DNA from: Pseudomonas koreensis
GTDB lineage: Bacteria > Pseudomonadota > Gammaproteobacteria > Pseudomonadales > Pseudomonadaceae
Direction: 5' to 3'
Assembly: GCF_025447595.1 (NCBI RefSeq)
Contig: NZ_JAOEJU010000003.1
Location: 62,001-126,000, forward strand
DNA: 64,000 nt
Below, piece after piece: positions 61,949 to 64,000 of the stretch. Made by a program: the position numbers and the translations under genes. Positions within the stretch are counted from its first letter, which is position 1. Every line of letters begins with the position of its first letter. The notes under the pieces were generated by a model. It was not told the origin of the DNA. It saw only the letters and a list, made by a program, of their open reading frames with translations, and did no database searches.

Positions 61949-62362
61949 ATGAATATCATCGATCCGAAAAACGCAACAGGAACGTTCAGTGTCAAATTAG
62001 ACACGACGGATTTTGTTCCGGACAAAAAATTCATTGAAAATATCATTCCCCACTTTGCCATTGGATGCGGCAAAACAGAAAATCCTCACCACACTCAATT
62101 ACAGTTTGTGATGAAAACTCACCCACAAATTGGACAAAATAAATATTCACACAACGAAATAAATTCACCAGTGTTCATCTTGACTGATCACTCCACAGGA
62201 AACCAAACGACCTACGACGTGACTGACGGGACATTGACTTTCGATTACACGTCACTTTCAGGACGCGACGCAGTTAAAGGAAATTTTGATCTCATTGTTA
62301 AAAAAAACGGGGCTCAAGAACCCTCGACAAGTTTGAAAGGTGCGTTCGATTTGAAACGATAG
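61949..62362 (+). CDS. Hypothetical protein, 137 residues
   Basis: The protein (MNIIDPKNATGTFSVKLDT...) has no signal peptide and is mostly beta strand, with DVTDGTLTFDYTS and DLIVKKNG. AT-rich coding and unusual codon use set it apart from neighbours. No family recognised. A weak AGGA lies about ten bases before ATG 61949. It is divergent from the delta-60 gene. Confidence 0.75.
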   Translation: MNIIDPKNATGTFSVKLDTTDFVPDKKFIENIIPHFAIGCGKTENPHHTQLQFVMKTHPQIGQNKYSHNEINSPVFILTDHSTGNQTTYDVTDGTLTFDYTSLSGRDAVKGNFDLIVKKNGAQEPSTSLKGAFDLKR

Positions 62363-62379
62363 TCGCGGTTCAATAAAAA

Positions 62380-62412
62380 AGCCCCGCCTCTTTCGAGAGC
62401 GGGGCTTTTTCA
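62380..62412. terminator. Bidirectional terminator
   Basis: AGCCCCGC and GCGGGGCT with flanking A/T runs (AAAAAA and TTTTT) between convergent genes. Confidence 0.9.
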
Positions 62413-62424
62413 TTCAACGGCTAC

Positions 62425-64000
62425 TCAAGCAAGCTCAAGCTCCGCAGTCGCCGCAGCAGGCACGACCGCCTGACCACTGAGCGCCACGTCGTTCAGCTCG
62501 CGGTTGGCCACCGCGTACATGGCGTAGTCGGTGCCGCTGGCGGCACGGATCTCCACCAGCATCGCGCGCCAGCGTTCGATCATGGCGTCGTTCTGCTTCA
62601 TCCACAGTGCCAGACGGGTTTCCACGTCCGAATCACCGCCGCCTGCTTGCAGAACGGCGATGGTGATCGCGCGTTGCTGCCAGTCGACGTCGTCGCGGAA
62701 CGCTTCGCGGGCCAGGGCTTGCCAGTTGTTTTCAACCGGCAAGGCGCTGATCTGCGAGATGTACCAGGTGATGTCCAGCGCGCTGCCCACGGCGAAGTAC
62801 GCCTTGGCCACTTCGGCTGGATCCTGACCGGTCACGTCGGCCGCTTCGATGATCGGCAGCAGCGTGTAGAGGTGGGTTGTACCCGCCACCATACGCGCCA
62901 GCAGCTCCGGAACACCGGCGGCGACGTACGCCTGATAACGCTCTTGCCAGTTTTCGCGGATTTCGCCGCTCAGCAGCTCGTCCAGCTTCAGGCCCAGCTC
63001 TTTCAGGTGCGGACCGAAATGCGCGACGTCACGGGCAGCGTTCTGCTCGTTGCGGCGGGCACGCAGGAACCAGCGCGTAGCGCGACGGCCCAGACGCATC
63101 AGCTCGTCCATCAGCTCCAGTTGCACGTCAGCAGAGACCTGGTAATCCAGCGCTTCGATCTGACGGAACCAGTGCGGGAGGTGGAAGATGTCGCGCACGA
63201 TCACATAAGCGCCCGCCACGTTCGCCGGGGTCATGCCGGTGGACTCTTTGAGTCGTTGAACGAAGGTGATGCCCATGTGGTTGACCAGATCGTTGGCGAT
63301 CTGGGTGCTGACGATTTCGCGCTTCAGACGGTGACGGCGCATGGCTTCGGCGAACTTGCTGACCAGGGTCGGCGGGAACGCGGTTTCCATGTCGCGGGTC
63401 AGGTAGTCGTCGTCCGGCACCAGCGAGTCCAGCAGTTGCTGCTTGAGGTCGATCTTGCTGTACGAGATCAGCACCGACAGCTCCGGACGGGTCAGGCCAT
63501 GGCCTTCGGCAACGCGTTCGGCCAGTTGCTCTTCGGTCGGCAGGTACTCGATGGCACGATCCAGCTTGCCACGACCTTCCAGATCGCTCATCAGACGCTT
63601 GTACTCAGCGATGCGTGCGTAGGCACGGCGGGCCGCCAGGGACAGGGCCTGAGTCTGCTTGTAGTTGTTGCCCAGCACCAGACCACCGACTTCGTCGGTC
63701 ATGCTTGCCAGCAACTGATCGCGTTGCTTGCCGGTCATATCGCCAGCCTGAACCACTTCGTTCAGCAGGATCTTGATGTTTACTTCGTGGTCGGAGCAGT
63801 CCACGCCACCGGCGTTGTCGATGAAGTCGGTGTTGGAACCGCCGCCATTGAGACCGAATTCCACACGACCCAGTTGGGTCATGCCGAGGTTACCGCCCTC
63901 GCCCACCACTTTGCAGCGCAGTTCGTTGCCGTTCACGCGCAGTGCATCGTTGGCCTTGTCGCCGACATCGGCGTGGCTTTCGGTGCTGGCTTTGACGTAA
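62425..64000 (-). CDS. gdhB: NAD-specific glutamate dehydrogenase, large type, C-terminal part
   Basis: The frame is open through the window end; the present part gives about 525 residues of the usual roughly 1600-residue GDH2-type enzyme. Visible segments include ELRCKVVGEGGNLGMTQLGR, DFIDNAGGVDCSDHEVNIKI and the C-terminal region HGLTRPELSVLISYSKIDLK. The enzyme deaminates glutamate to 2-oxoglutarate with NAD. The N-terminal part lies outside the window. Confidence 0.93.
   Translation of the reverse strand, partial: YVKASTESHADVGDKANDALRVNGNELRCKVVGEGGNLGMTQLGRVEFGLNGGGSNTDFIDNAGGVDCSDHEVNIKILLNEVVQAGDMTGKQRDQLLASMTDEVGGLVLGNNYKQTQALSLAARRAYARIAEYKRLMSDLEGRGKLDRAIEYLPTEEQLAERVAEGHGLTRPELSVLISYSKIDLKQQLLDSLVPDDDYLTRDMETAFPPTLVSKFAEAMRRHRLKREIVSTQIANDLVNHMGITFVQRLKESTGMTPANVAGAYVIVRDIFHLPHWFRQIEALDYQVSADVQLELMDELMRLGRRATRWFLRARRNEQNAARDVAHFGPHLKELGLKLDELLSGEIRENWQERYQAYVAAGVPELLARMVAGTTHLYTLLPIIEAADVTGQDPAEVAKAYFAVGSALDITWYISQISALPVENNWQALAREAFRDDVDWQQRAITIAVLQAGGGDSDVETRLALWMKQNDAMIERWRAMLVEIRAASGTDYAMYAVANRELNDVALSGQAVVPAAATAELELA

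Overview
The window comes from a Pseudomonas chromosome, most likely the P. fluorescens group. The evidence is GC-rich coding with strong third-position bias, many REP/REPIN repeats built on GTGGGAGCGAGCTTGCTCGCG, a lexA2-imuA-imuB-dnaE2 mutagenesis cassette, an Hxc-type type II secretion cluster with a VreARI cell-surface signalling system, and a large NAD-glutamate dehydrogenase. No tRNA, rRNA, CRISPR array, integrase or transposase was seen.

Layout. 1-3010: SOS-type translesion operon (lexA2, imuA, imuB, start of dnaE2), with a perfect LexA2-like operator over the lexA2 ribosome site. 3049-8600: LysR regulator divergent from an exported amidohydrolase, a TorF-type outer-membrane protein and an EptA-type phosphoethanolamine transferase with three 11-bp-spaced TTAC boxes upstream. 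8669-16075: one long leftward operon: GntR regulator, AprA-like flavoprotein, AprB-like ferredoxin, NitT/TauT-type ABC transporter (binding protein with an extra C-terminal domain), HEAT-repeat protein and DUF971 protein. This looks like import plus redox handling of an unknown, perhaps sulfur-containing, substrate. 16294-21131: Gfo/Idh oxidoreductase with a Dyp peroxidase, an AraC regulator divergent from a MetA-type outer-membrane protein, and a small toxin-antitoxin pair whose toxin lacks a normal start codon.

21180-55482 corresponds to the P. aeruginosa pdtA-lapA-hxc-vre region. It holds a 4166-residue TpsA exoprotein (PdtA-like, without its TpsB partner here), a PstS-like LapA, the type II secretion genes hxcS, R, Q, Z, Y, X, T, V, P, U and W, and vreR, vreI and vreA. 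VreI/VreR/VreA are expected to switch on secretion and exoprotein genes, with phosphate starvation as the known trigger in P. aeruginosa.

The Hxc cluster is split between hxcV and hxcP by about 7 kb of accessory DNA (44253-51508). It contains a decayed universal-stress-protein remnant, a strongly structured RNA leader before a DUF6124 gene, a small exported protein, and an AT-rich three-gene unit. The three genes are a HEPN-like protein, a very large histidine kinase whose sensor part appears to be two RNase III-like plus dsRNA-binding modules, and a response regulator whose output is an AlbA_2 (Schlafen-type) domain. The kinase is interrupted inside its ATPase domain by an (AT)7 tract; removing one AT unit restores the full kinase, so the gene looks phase-variable. 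This unit is the best candidate for an undescribed system: an RNA-sensing two-component defence or stress module.

55663-64000: small exported protein, AhpD-like protein, MocR regulator, ABM monooxygenase, secreted cupin, lipoprotein, a delta-60 repeat protein divergent from an unknown protein around a perfect 12-bp palindrome, and the C-terminal part of NAD-glutamate dehydrogenase.
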